A program made the translations under genes and the position numbers. Shown here in pieces: positions 40,239 to 49,095 of a stretch of DNA of 64,000 nt. Below the pieces are notes generated by a model. It saw only the letters and a list, made by a program, of their open reading frames with translations, was not told where the DNA came from and searched no databases. The DNA comes from Ruegeria denitrificans (GTDB lineage Bacteria; Pseudomonadota; Alphaproteobacteria; Rhodobacterales; Rhodobacteraceae), in contig NZ_CYUD01000006.1 in assembly GCF_001458295.1 (NCBI RefSeq), forward strand, positions 124,001 to 188,000. The letters run 5' to 3'. Numbering within the stretch: position 1 is the first letter of the stretch; the number at the start of each line of letters is the position of its first letter.

Positions 40239-41117
40239 ATGGCACTGGATAATGGAACCGATTTTTCGATGTCCCGGCAGGCGATGAAAGCCGAATTGCT
40301 GGACGCAGAAACTGAATTAAAGCTGGCTTATGCGTGGCGTGACGACCGTGACGAACAAGCACTGCATCGGCTGATCACAGCCTATATGCGGCTGGCGATT
40401 TCGATGGCGGCCAAGTTCAAACGATACGGCGCGCCGATGAATGACCTGATTCAAGAGGCCGGGTTGGGTCTTATGAAAGCCGCCGACAAATTCGACCCCG
40501 ACCGTGGCGTGCGTTTTTCGACCTATGCGGTATGGTGGATCAAGGCGAGCATTCAGGACTACGTGATGCGCAACTGGTCGATGGTGCGAACCGGGTCGAC
40601 CTCATCCCAGAAATCGCTGTTTTTTAACATGCGTCGGGTTCAGGCACGGTTGGAGCGAGAAGCGGCGACAGAAGGGATGGATCTTGATCGTCATCAATTG
40701 CATCAGATGATTGCAGCCGAAATTGGTGTGCCCCTGCGTGATGTCGAGATGATGGAGGGGCGTCTTTCGGGGTCTGATTTTTCGCTGAACGCTGTGCAAT
40801 CCGCGGATGAAGACGGTCGGGAATGGATCGACGCGCTGGAAGATGAACGTGCGCAAGCCGCCGAGACGGTCGAAAACAGCCACGATACCGAACAACTGCG
40901 CGAATGGTTGGTGACGGCGATGCAATCGTTGAACGACCGTGAACGCTTTATCGTGCGCGAACGCAAGCTGCGCGATCCTTGTCGGACATTGGAAAGCCTG
41001 GGGCAGGAGCTTGGCTTGTCCAAGGAACGCGTGCGTCAGCTTGAGGCCGCGGCTTTTGTGAAAATGCGCAAGAACCTTGAAGCCCAGTCGCGCGAGGTGC
41101 AACACTTCATCGCATGA
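40239..41117 (+). CDS. rpoH2: RNA polymerase sigma-32 factor, RpoH2 type
   Basis: A 292-residue group 3-like heat-shock sigma factor. Region 2 contains NDLIQEAGLGLMKAADKFDPDRGVRFSTYAVWWIKASIQDY near residue 67, and the RpoH-box-like segment follows at about residue 130 (TSSQKSLFFNMRR). Region 4 ends LGLSKERVRQLEAAAFVKMRK. Many Rhodobacteraceae carry RpoH1 and RpoH2, and the second responds to singlet oxygen and general stress. I assign H2 by resemblance and context only. Its stop overlaps chaN by 4 nt. Confidence 0.9.
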   Translation: MALDNGTDFSMSRQAMKAELLDAETELKLAYAWRDDRDEQALHRLITAYMRLAISMAAKFKRYGAPMNDLIQEAGLGLMKAADKFDPDRGVRFSTYAVWWIKASIQDYVMRNWSMVRTGSTSSQKSLFFNMRRVQARLEREAATEGMDLDRHQLHQMIAAEIGVPLRDVEMMEGRLSGSDFSLNAVQSADEDGREWIDALEDERAQAAETVENSHDTEQLREWLVTAMQSLNDRERFIVRERKLRDPCRTLESLGQELGLSKERVRQLEAAAFVKMRKNLEAQSREVQHFIA

Positions 41118-41929
41118 GACAGCTTGCGATTCTTGTTTGTGCACTAGTGGTTATGGTCAAGCCTGGCCATGCCGATGATGTGATCTCCGATGATGTTTTG
41201 GCCGCGATGACCTCGGCAGATGTAGTAATCTTGGGCGAAATCCATGACAACCCGCAGCACCATGTCATTCAGGCCGAGGCCTTGAAGGCCATCAAACCCT
41301 CGGCCGTCGTGTGGGAGATGGTGACCGAGGAAGGCGCGCAACGCCTTGCAGACAAGGCCGTATCCGACCCCGAAGAGCTTGCGCGCATTCTGGACTGGCT
41401 CGAATCCGGATGGCCGCCGCTCAGCATGTATTACCCGGTGTTTCAGGCATCAGACGCGCCCGTCTATGGGGCTATGGTTCCGCGAGCCGCTGCCCGTGCT
41501 GCGATGGAGCGAGGCGCGGCCACTGCGTTGGGCGCGGATGCAGCGCGTTACGGCCTGACCGTGCCTTTACCGGCCGACGAACAGACCGCGCGCGAAGCGG
41601 ATCAACTGGCCGCCCATTGCGATGCGATCCCCGAAAGTACCTTGCCGCAGCTGGTGGCCATTCAGCGCCTGCGCGATGCGGTTCTGACCCGCGCCATCCT
41701 GCGCGCTAAGGACGAAACCGGTGGTCCGGTTGCGGTAATCACCGGGAATGGCCATGCCCGCAAGGATCGGGGCATTCCTACCTTTCTGTCCCGACTGCAC
41801 CCGGGTCTGAAAGTCTTTGTGCTTGGCCAATCCGAGGATGGCGTGGTGGACGGCACCTTCGACGCGGTGATCGACAGCCCCAGTATGGAACGCGAAGACC
41901 CATGTCGGGCGTTTCAAAAGCAGAATTAA
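41114..41929 (+). CDS. ChaN-family haem-binding-like exported protein
   Basis: A 271-residue exported protein with a Sec signal (RQLAILVCALVVMVKPGHA). It has no lipobox Cys, although many ChaN members are lipoproteins. The conserved core is VVILGEIHDNPQHHVIQAEAL near residue 38, AVVWEMVTEE near 65 and VAVITGNGHARKDRGIPTFL near 207. ChaN-like proteins bind haem and are linked to iron. Its start overlaps the rpoH2 stop. Confidence 0.85.
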   Translation: MRQLAILVCALVVMVKPGHADDVISDDVLAAMTSADVVILGEIHDNPQHHVIQAEALKAIKPSAVVWEMVTEEGAQRLADKAVSDPEELARILDWLESGWPPLSMYYPVFQASDAPVYGAMVPRAAARAAMERGAATALGADAARYGLTVPLPADEQTAREADQLAAHCDAIPESTLPQLVAIQRLRDAVLTRAILRAKDETGGPVAVITGNGHARKDRGIPTFLSRLHPGLKVFVLGQSEDGVVDGTFDAVIDSPSMEREDPCRAFQKQN

Positions 41930-41992
41930 CCGCTGGAACTGTCAGGCCCCCTTGCCTAATGTCGGGGCCGACCGGGACAGGAAGGGCTCATT

Positions 41993-43189
41993 ATGCTGGC
42001 ATCGAAACGCATTCTGCTGATTATCGGCGGCGGGATCGCGGCCTATAAGTCGCTGGACCTGATCCGGCGTTTACGGGAACGCGGTGCCGCGGTGACGCCG
42101 GTGCTGACCCGCGCGGCCGAGGAATTCGTAACGCCCCTGTCCGTGGCGGCTCTGACTGGTGAGAAAGCCTATCGCGATCTGTTTGACCTGACGGATGAGG
42201 CCGAGATGGGGCATATCCAACTGTCGCGCTCGGCGGATCTGATCGTTGTGGCTCCCGCGACGGCGGATTTGATGGGAAAGATGGCGACTGGGCTGGCGAA
42301 CGATCTGGCCTCGACCCTGTTGATGGCCACCGACACGCCGGTTCTGTGTGCCCCGGCGATGAATGTGCGGATGTGGGACCATCCGGCGACCCAGCGTAAT
42401 CTGAATCAGTTGCAGGCCGACGGCGTCCGTTTTGTCGGCCCGAACGAGGGTGATATGGCTTGCGGTGAATATGGCCCCGGTCGCATGTCCGAACCTTTGG
42501 AGATTGTCGCTGCTATTGAGGTTGAACTGGGTCAAGGCCCGCTCAGCGGCAGGCGTGTGCTGGTGACCTCGGGGCCGACTCATGAACCGATTGACCCGGT
42601 GCGTTACATCGCCAACCGCTCGTCCGGGGCGCAGGGCACGGCAGTGGCCCGGGCGCTGGCTGCGCTGGGTGCCGAGGTGATCTTTGTCACCGGCCCGGCG
42701 GATGTTCCGCCGCCCCTAGGGATGCAGGTCGTGAAGGTTGAAACCGCGCAGCAAATGTCGGACGCCGTGGATGCCGCGCTGCCAGTGGATGCGGGCGTGT
42801 TCGCGGCGGCCGTCGCGGATTGGCGGGTCGCCAGAGCGTCGGACAAAAAGCTGAAGAAAAGCCGCGATGGGATGCCAGCACTGGAGTTTGCCGAAAACCC
42901 GGACATCCTTAAACGCGTATCGCATATGGAGACCGGACGCCCTGCGCTGGTTGTCGGGTTTGCCGCCGAGACGGACAATGTGGTCGAACATGCCACCGCA
43001 AAACGGGGTCGCAAAGGGTGCGACTGGATCGTGGCCAATGATGTCAGCCCGGCAACCGGGATCATGGGCGGGTCCGAGAATGCGGTGATCCTGATCTCGG
43101 ACTCGGGCGCCGAAGAATGGCCTCGCATGGGCAAAGATGCAGTGGCCGAGCGTCTGGCGGCCAGGATCGCCGACGCGTTGACCAGCTAG
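41993..43189 (+). CDS. coaBC: Phosphopantothenoylcysteine decarboxylase/synthase
   Basis: A bifunctional coenzyme A biosynthesis enzyme, 398 residues. The CoaC half has RILLIIGGGIAAYKSLDLIR at residues 5-24, the flavin-site APAMNVRMWDHPATQ near residue 117, and the Cys of MACGEYGPGRM near 156. The CoaB half has TSGPTHEPIDPVRYIANRSSG near residue 191 and KKLKKS near 287. It follows chaN by 63 nt and precedes dut by 15 nt in the same direction. Confidence 0.97.
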   Translation: MLASKRILLIIGGGIAAYKSLDLIRRLRERGAAVTPVLTRAAEEFVTPLSVAALTGEKAYRDLFDLTDEAEMGHIQLSRSADLIVVAPATADLMGKMATGLANDLASTLLMATDTPVLCAPAMNVRMWDHPATQRNLNQLQADGVRFVGPNEGDMACGEYGPGRMSEPLEIVAAIEVELGQGPLSGRRVLVTSGPTHEPIDPVRYIANRSSGAQGTAVARALAALGAEVIFVTGPADVPPPLGMQVVKVETAQQMSDAVDAALPVDAGVFAAAVADWRVARASDKKLKKSRDGMPALEFAENPDILKRVSHMETGRPALVVGFAAETDNVVEHATAKRGRKGCDWIVANDVSPATGIMGGSENAVILISDSGAEEWPRMGKDAVAERLAARIADALTS

Positions 43190-43204
43190 ACAAGAGGAAC
43201 AGTG

Positions 43205-43660
43205 ATGGTTGCAATTCGTGTGATCCGCGAAGAGGGCGCTGACCCGTCAGTTCCCTTGCCGTCTTATGAAACCACCGGGGCTGCTGGCGCGGATGTGCGG
43301 GCAAACCTGCCCGGGGGCGCGTCAATCACACTTGAACCGGGTCAGCGCGCGCTGGTGCCTACAGGTTTGCGGATCGAAATTCCGCAGGGGTTTGAAGTTC
43401 AGGTGCGCCCGCGCTCGGGTCTGGCTCTGAAACACGGGATCACTCTGCCCAATGCGCCCGGTACGATCGACAGCGATTATCGCGGTCCGCTAGGAGTGAT
43501 CGTCCTGAATGCGGGTCAGGAGGTGTTCGAAATCACCCATGGCGAACGCATAGCGCAACTTGTCGTGGCCCCAGTTGTACAAGCCGCGTTTGAAGCGGCC
43601 GATACGCTCAGCGATACGGCACGTGGGGCGGGTGGCTTCGGCTCGACCGGGCGCGGCTGA
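43205..43660 (+). CDS. dut: dUTP diphosphatase
   Basis: A homotrimeric dUTPase, 151 residues, hydrolysing dUTP to dUMP and PPi, keeping uracil out of DNA and feeding dTMP synthesis. All five motifs are present: [39 protein letters not shown] and the C-terminal [10 protein letters not shown]. An AGAGGA site lies upstream; a GTG at 43202 directly before the ATG is an alternative start. coaBC-dut is a common alphaproteobacterial order. The stop overlaps the start of moeB by 1 nt. Confidence 0.95.
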   Translation: MVAIRVIREEGADPSVPLPSYETTGAAGADVRANLPGGASITLEPGQRALVPTGLRIEIPQGFEVQVRPRSGLALKHGITLPNAPGTIDSDYRGPLGVIVLNAGQEVFEITHGERIAQLVVAPVVQAAFEAADTLSDTARGAGGFGSTGRG

Positions 43661-44709
43661 TGCTTCTGGTCGGGATTCTTGCGGCCGGCCTGTGGGGCAT
43701 TGGCTATCTGGCCGGGGTTTCCCGCACGGCGCGCATGACTTCGGTTGCGGTGCTGCTTCTGGGTGTGATTACGGCGCAACTGGTTTTGCCTGATGGGCAC
43801 CCTTTGCGACAGGCAACTGGCGGCTCTGCGGCGATGTGGCTGATACTGGCGGGTACTGTGCTGCTGGTACTGGTTTACGGACGCGTGTTGAAAGCGTTGC
43901 GAAATCGCGCCGCGCCAGTCTCAGCTCAGGAGCCCACGATGCCATCCGACCAATTCACCGAGACCGAGCTTGAACGCTATGCTCGCCACATCGTCCTGCG
44001 TGAATTGGGCGGGCCCGGGCAGAAAAAGATGAAACAGGCGCGGGTTCTGGTCATCGGCGCTGGCGGACTTGGGGCACCCGCGCTGCAATACCTGGCTGCC
44101 GCCGGGGTCGGGACTATTGGCGTAATCGACGATGACGAGGTCGAAAACGCCAACCTACAACGGCAGGTCATCCACCGCGATGCGGACATCGGCATGCCCA
44201 AGGTGTTTTCGGCGCAACAGGCAATGCAGGCGCAAAACCCCAATGTGGTCGTCCTGCCCTATCACCGCCGTCTGACGGAAGAGATCGCCGCAGACCTGTT
44301 TGCCGATTTCGACCTTGTCCTAGATGGCACCGATAATTTCGACACCCGCTATCTGGCCAACCGCACGGCTGTGGCGCTGGGCAAGCCGCTGATCTCGGGC
44401 GCGCTGTCACAATGGGAAGGCCAACTCAGCGTCTTTGACCCGGCCAAGGGCGCACCCTGCTATCAATGTATTTTCCCCGAAGCTCCGGCCCCCGGTCTGG
44501 CCCCGTCCTGCGCCGAGGCTGGTGTGATCGGCCCGCTGCCGGGCGTGGTGGGTTCGATGATGGCGGTTGAGGCGATCAAGGTGATTACCGGCGCTGGGCA
44601 GGCTCTGCAGGGCGAGATGCTGATCTATGACGCGCTCTACGGTGAAAGCCGCAAGATCACCTTGTCACGCCGCACTGACTGCCCAATTTGCGCGTCGTCC
44701 CAACATTAA
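43660..44709 (+). CDS. moeB: MoeB/ThiF-family adenylyltransferase with N-terminal membrane segments
   Basis: A 349-residue protein. Residues 1-85 form about three membrane segments (LLVGILAAGLWGIGYLAG, SVAVLLLGVITAQLV, MWLILAGTVLLVLVYG). Residues 105-349 are an E1-like MoeB: RYARHIVLRELGG, the nucleotide loop GAGGLGAPALQYLAAAGVG near 130, the Arg of NLQRQVIH, and zinc ligands CYQC near 264 and CPIC near 343. It should adenylate the C-terminus of MoaD (or ThiS). An internal ATG at 43939 would give a soluble MoeB of normal length, so a double product is conceivable. Confidence 0.88.
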   Translation: MLLVGILAAGLWGIGYLAGVSRTARMTSVAVLLLGVITAQLVLPDGHPLRQATGGSAAMWLILAGTVLLVLVYGRVLKALRNRAAPVSAQEPTMPSDQFTETELERYARHIVLRELGGPGQKKMKQARVLVIGAGGLGAPALQYLAAAGVGTIGVIDDDEVENANLQRQVIHRDADIGMPKVFSAQQAMQAQNPNVVVLPYHRRLTEEIAADLFADFDLVLDGTDNFDTRYLANRTAVALGKPLISGALSQWEGQLSVFDPAKGAPCYQCIFPEAPAPGLAPSCAEAGVIGPLPGVVGSMMAVEAIKVITGAGQALQGEMLIYDALYGESRKITLSRRTDCPICASSQH

Positions 44710-44745
44710 GCGCACCCGCCGCGCGCATGCGTGGCCCGGCCCAAC

Positions 44746-44785
44746 CCCGCCAGGGTGCATCTTTGATGCGCACCGCGGGGGCGGG
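44746..44785. terminator. Long hairpin between convergent moeB and the PLP enzyme gene
   Basis: CCCGCC at 44746-44751 pairs with GGCGGG at 44780-44785, enclosing a second imperfect stem (GTGCATC with GATGCGCAC, a 2-nt bulge). It lies in the 81-nt gap between two stop codons. No T run follows on either side, so termination is inferred from position. Confidence 0.35.
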
Positions 44786-44790
44786 AGCCT

Positions 44791-46002
44791 CTAACCCAAC
44801 GCACCGTCCAGATCGGCTATAAGGTCTTCGGCATCTTCCAATCCAACGGACAACCTGAATATCCCATCACCTGCATAGTGGCGATAGTCCTCAAGCTGCG
44901 CACCCTGCAAGCGGAACGACGTTTCCATCAACCCATCCGTTCCCATCCAGAAGATCAGGCTGCGATGATGTCCCAGCGATACTGCATAGTGAATGACGTT
45001 CAGTCTTTCGATCATCAGCCGGGCAATGCTCTCTCCGTCCGCAGCACTGCCGACCTGAAAAGAAATCATCCCGGACATGTTCGACATTTGTCGTTGGGCC
45101 AAGTCAGACTGAGGGTGCGAGGCAAGTCCCGGGTATATCACCCGGCTCACCCGTGAGTCAGCTTCAAGCCATTCGGCAATTGCTGATGCCCCGGCCTCAT
45201 GCGCTTTCATACGCAGCGGCAGGGTCGAAGCGCCGCGTGCAATCAGCCAGGCGTTGAACGGCGATAGTATCGCGCCATGATGGATAGCGGCCTCGGCGCG
45301 CATTCTTGCCACCAATTCAGTTGATCCTGCCACTGCGCCACCGATCGCATCCCCGTGCCCGCCAATGTATTTCGTGATCGAGTGCATGGTCAGGTCGACA
45401 CCCAGCGCCGCCGTGTCCATTCCCAAAGGTGAGGCAAAAGTTGCATCGCAGCTCAGCAGTGCGCCTGCCTGTTTGGCCAGCCTGGAAACCTCGGCCAAGT
45501 CAGTCAGGCGGTTGATCGGATTGACCGGGGTTTCCGTGTGGATCAGCCTTGTATTGGGTCGGATCGCCGCCGCCACGGCTGCCAAATCAGACATGTTGAC
45601 CGCCGATACATCAACCCCCATTCGGGGAAGGGTTTCACGCGCCAGTTCAGCAACGCCGGCATAGGACACATCCGACACGATCAGGTGATCACCCGCTGAA
45701 AGAAATGTGAAAAAGATCGCCGATGCAGCCGCCATTCCGGATGCGGTGGCCAGGCAGGCCTCGGTTCCTTGCAACGCGGCAATTTTGGCTTCCAACCCTG
45801 CCACAGTCGGATTGGCCCAGCGGGAATAGACATAAGGGCTGTCTGGGGTCAGATCATGAGCGGAAAATCCAGCAAGGTCTTCGGTCACATAGGTTGAGCT
45901 CATGTGGATCGGTGGTGCCGACGCATTGGTCGAGGCATCCGGAGGATCGCCCGCATGTATGGCTGTTGTCATGATTCCGGCGGGTCGGTTGGGTTTGCTC
46001 AT
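44791..46002 (-). CDS. Cystathionine gamma-synthase/lyase-type PLP enzyme
   Basis: A 403-residue enzyme of the Cys/Met metabolism PLP family (fold type I, gamma family). It shows YSRWANPTVAGLEAKIAAL near residue 55, the PLP loop region ASGMAAASA near 82, and the PLP Lys in MHSITKYIGGHGDAIGG near 203. Members include cystathionine gamma-synthase/lyase and methionine gamma-lyase; the reaction here cannot be fixed by eye. I chose the ATG at 46002 for its GGGAG site and the MSKPNRPAGIMTTAIHAGDP N-terminus. It is divergent from the M3 peptidase gene. Confidence 0.85.
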   Translation of the reverse strand: MSKPNRPAGIMTTAIHAGDPPDASTNASAPPIHMSSTYVTEDLAGFSAHDLTPDSPYVYSRWANPTVAGLEAKIAALQGTEACLATASGMAAASAIFFTFLSAGDHLIVSDVSYAGVAELARETLPRMGVDVSAVNMSDLAAVAAAIRPNTRLIHTETPVNPINRLTDLAEVSRLAKQAGALLSCDATFASPLGMDTAALGVDLTMHSITKYIGGHGDAIGGAVAGSTELVARMRAEAAIHHGAILSPFNAWLIARGASTLPLRMKAHEAGASAIAEWLEADSRVSRVIYPGLASHPQSDLAQRQMSNMSGMISFQVGSAADGESIARLMIERLNVIHYAVSLGHHRSLIFWMGTDGLMETSFRLQGAQLEDYRHYAGDGIFRLSVGLEDAEDLIADLDGALG

Positions 46003-46135
46003 GTCCTGTCTCCCTTTGCTGACGACCCTGCGTGCGGCGCATGGATTGAGCAAGAAGAATAGTGACAGAAATTGACGCGCCAACTCTGGACCATTCCAAC
46101 CTGCCTCCCTAGCTTGACCAGCAAAGGAGAGCTGT

Positions 46136-48151
46136 ATGACCAACCCGATCCTGTCCGACTGGACCACGCCCTTTGAAATTGCCCCCTTCAACGCAATTTC
46201 GGATGACGATTTTTCACCCGCGCTGGATCAGGCCATGCGGGTCCACAACACTCAGATTGACGCGATTGCTGGCAACCCAGATACGCCTACCTTTGCCAAC
46301 ACGATCGAAGCGCTTGAGGCTGCGGGCGAGCAGTTGGACAAGGTTCTATCCGTATTCTTCACCGTCGCGGGTGCCGACAGCAACCCGGCGCGGGAAGAAT
46401 TGCAGCGCGACTTTTCACCCAAGCTGGCAGCACATTTCTCGGGCATTTCCTCGAACAAGGCGCTGTTTCAGCGGGTGGCCGAACTGTGGGCGCGTCGAAA
46501 TGAACTGGGTCTGACCGACGAACAGGCCCGCGTGCTGATGCTGACCCATCGCGGTTTTGTTCGCGCAGGTGCCGCGCTGGAAGGTGATCAGGACGCCCGG
46601 ATGCAAGACATCAAGGCCCGGCTGGCCTCGTTGGGAACGTCCTTTACCCAGAATATTCTGGCCGATGAGCGCGATTGGTACATGGACCTGTCCGAGGACG
46701 ATCTGGAGGGCCTGCCAGAGTTCGTCGTGGATACTGCCCGCGCCGCAGGACAGGAAAAAGGGGCAGGGGGTCCGGTCGTGACCTTGTCACGCTCGCTGAT
46801 TGTGCCGTTCCTGCAATTCTCACCCCGTCGCGACCTGCGGGAAAAGGCTTATCGGGCCTGGACGGCGCGCGGAGCCAATGGGGGCGAAACTGACAACTGC
46901 GAAATTGCAGCAGAAACTCTGCAATTGCGTGAGGAACGCGCCAAATTGCTGGGCTATGACAGCTTTGCTGACTTCAAACTGGAAACCGAAATGGCCCGCA
47001 CACCGGACAAGGTGCGCGACCTGTTGATGCAGGTTTGGGCACCCGCCAAATCGCGGGCCGATGCGGATGCTGAAATCCTGACACAGATGATGCAGGAGGA
47101 CGGCGTCAACGGCCCCCTGGAAGCATGGGATTGGCGCTACTATGCCGAGAAACGCCGCAAGGCCGAGCATGACCTAGATGAGGCAACATTGAAGCCCTAT
47201 CTGCAATTGGACAGGATGATCGAGGCTGCCTTTGCCTGCGCCAATCGTCTGTTCGGGTTGGAATTTGCACCGCTGGACGTGCCGCTTTATCATCCCGATT
47301 GCCGCGCGTGGGAGGTCACGCGTAACGGGCAGCACTTCGCTGTGTTCATCGGCGATTACTTCGCGCGAGGATCTAAAAGGTCGGGGGCGTGGTGCAGTGC
47401 GATGCGGTCACAGGCCAAGTTCCCCAAGGTGCAGGCTCCGGTCGTGATCAATGTCTGTAACTTTGCCAAGGGCGATCCTGCGTTGCTGTCGTATGACGAT
47501 GCCCGGACTCTGTTCCATGAATTCGGTCACGCGCTGCATCAGATGCTGTCCGACGTGACCTATGAAAGCATCTCGGGCACCAGTGTCGCGCGGGACTTTG
47601 TGGAACTGCCCAGCCAGCTTTACGAACACTGGTTGGAAGTGCCCGAGGTTCTGGCCGAGTTTGCCACCCACGCCGAAACCGGCGAAGCGATGCCGCAGGA
47701 GATGCTTGAGAAAGTGCTCAAGGCCGCCAATTTCGACCAGGGGTTTCAGACGGTGGAATATGTTGCCTCGGCGCTGGTCGATCTGGCGTTCCACGATGGC
47801 GCGGCCCCGGCAGATCCGATGGCGAAACAGGCTGAGGTTCTGTCTAAGATCGGTATGCCGCAGGCCATCGGGATGCGCCACGCTACCCCGCATTTCGCAC
47901 ATGTCTTTGCGGGCGACGGTTATAGCTCGGGCTATTACAGTTATATGTGGTCCGAGGTCATGGATGCCGACGCCTTTGCCGCGTTTGAAGAGGCCGGAGG
48001 GGCCTTTGATCCGGAACGCGCCCAAGCGTTAGAGGACAACATCCTGTCCACCGGCGGTTCACGTGAAGCCGAAGAGCTGTACCTTGCTTTCCGCGGGCGT
48101 CTGCCGGGGGTTGAGGCCTTGCTGAAAGGGCGCGGGCTGATCGCGGCCTAA
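46136..48151 (+). CDS. M3 family oligopeptidase/dipeptidyl carboxypeptidase
   Basis: A 671-residue cytoplasmic zinc metallopeptidase with the active site FHEFGHALHQML (HExxH) near residue 462 and the downstream Glu in SGTSVARDFVELPSQLYEHW near 490. The long helical N-terminal part and the C-terminal ATPHFAHVFAGDGYSSGYYSY are typical of PrlC/Dcp proteins. It degrades short peptides. Whether it is OpdA- or Dcp-like is not resolved. It has no signal peptide. It converges on ghrA with a 4-nt overlap of the ends. Confidence 0.92.
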   Translation: MTNPILSDWTTPFEIAPFNAISDDDFSPALDQAMRVHNTQIDAIAGNPDTPTFANTIEALEAAGEQLDKVLSVFFTVAGADSNPAREELQRDFSPKLAAHFSGISSNKALFQRVAELWARRNELGLTDEQARVLMLTHRGFVRAGAALEGDQDARMQDIKARLASLGTSFTQNILADERDWYMDLSEDDLEGLPEFVVDTARAAGQEKGAGGPVVTLSRSLIVPFLQFSPRRDLREKAYRAWTARGANGGETDNCEIAAETLQLREERAKLLGYDSFADFKLETEMARTPDKVRDLLMQVWAPAKSRADADAEILTQMMQEDGVNGPLEAWDWRYYAEKRRKAEHDLDEATLKPYLQLDRMIEAAFACANRLFGLEFAPLDVPLYHPDCRAWEVTRNGQHFAVFIGDYFARGSKRSGAWCSAMRSQAKFPKVQAPVVINVCNFAKGDPALLSYDDARTLFHEFGHALHQMLSDVTYESISGTSVARDFVELPSQLYEHWLEVPEVLAEFATHAETGEAMPQEMLEKVLKAANFDQGFQTVEYVASALVDLAFHDGAAPADPMAKQAEVLSKIGMPQAIGMRHATPHFAHVFAGDGYSSGYYSYMWSEVMDADAFAAFEEAGGAFDPERAQALEDNILSTGGSREAEELYLAFRGRLPGVEALLKGRGLIAA

Positions 48152-49080
48152 TACCCCAGAGACCGGTCAACGAGGTGCAGGAAGGGCTTTCCTTCCTCGC
48201 CTCGGCGGATGTTTTCGCAGATCACCTGTGCCGCCGTTTCCGGGCGGGTTTCCGAGGCGATATGTGGGGTCACCGTTACATTCGGATGCGCCCAATAAGG
48301 ATGATCTGCAGCCAACGGTTCGACCCGGAATACGTCTAGCGTCGCATGGCCGACCTGACCTGAGTTCAGCGCGGCAAGCAGGGCGTCGTCGTCGATCAGC
48401 GGACCGCGTCCGGGGTTAATGATGCAGGCTCCCTTGGGCAGCATGGCCAGTGTTTCGACGTTCAGAATATTCTCGGTGGCGGGGGTGTCGGGCAGCAGCA
48501 GAACCACGATCTCGGCCTGTGACAGAGCGGTACCCAGCCCGTCCGGCCCGTGCAGACAGGTAATGCCGGGAATATCCTTGGCTGTACGGCTCCAACCGGT
48601 GACGTCGAAATTCAAAGCTGCCAATGCGCGCGCCGCCGCTTCACCCAACTCGCCAAGGCCGAGAATGCAGACCTGACGCCCGGTGGCCAGAGGGGGCGGG
48701 TCAGGAGCCCAGATACCGTCCTGCACGGTGATATGCCGATCCATGCCAAGGTGATAGCGCAGCACGTGGCCCACCACCCATTCGGTCATGCCCTGCGTCA
48801 GGCCATGATCCACCATCCGTGCCAGCGGTACGGTCAGGGTCTCATTGCCCGCGATCTTTTCGACCCCGGCCCACAGGCTGAGCACGGCTTTCAGCCGCGT
48901 GAAGGGGATGAAATCCAACAGCCCTCCGTTCGGGGCGTAAACGACGTAATCCACCTGATCCGGTTCGCATTCTGTGCTAAGTCGAAAGTCCAACCCGGCC
49001 TCGGTCAGACCTTTGGTCAGCAGCGGTTCGTAGATCGACCACAGGGCAGGGCGCGCGGAAAACAGGACGTTCACGGGCAT
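48148..49080 (-). CDS. ghrA: Glyoxylate/hydroxypyruvate reductase A-like dehydrogenase
   Basis: A 310-residue D-isomer-specific 2-hydroxyacid dehydrogenase. It has the nucleotide loop ILGLGELGEAAARAL near residue 138, NPGRGPLIDDDALLAAL with the catalytic Arg near 232, the Glu in FRVEPL near 258 and the catalytic His in TPHIASETRP near 283. The GhrA branch reduces glyoxylate and hydroxypyruvate with NADPH. It is 15 nt downstream of rodA on the same strand and may be co-transcribed with the shape operon by read-through. Confidence 0.88.
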   Translation of the reverse strand: MPVNVLFSARPALWSIYEPLLTKGLTEAGLDFRLSTECEPDQVDYVVYAPNGGLLDFIPFTRLKAVLSLWAGVEKIAGNETLTVPLARMVDHGLTQGMTEWVVGHVLRYHLGMDRHITVQDGIWAPDPPPLATGRQVCILGLGELGEAAARALAALNFDVTGWSRTAKDIPGITCLHGPDGLGTALSQAEIVVLLLPDTPATENILNVETLAMLPKGACIINPGRGPLIDDDALLAALNSGQVGHATLDVFRVEPLAADHPYWAHPNVTVTPHIASETRPETAAQVICENIRRGEEGKPFLHLVDRSLGY

Positions 49081-49095
49081 GAGGGGCCTTTCAGA

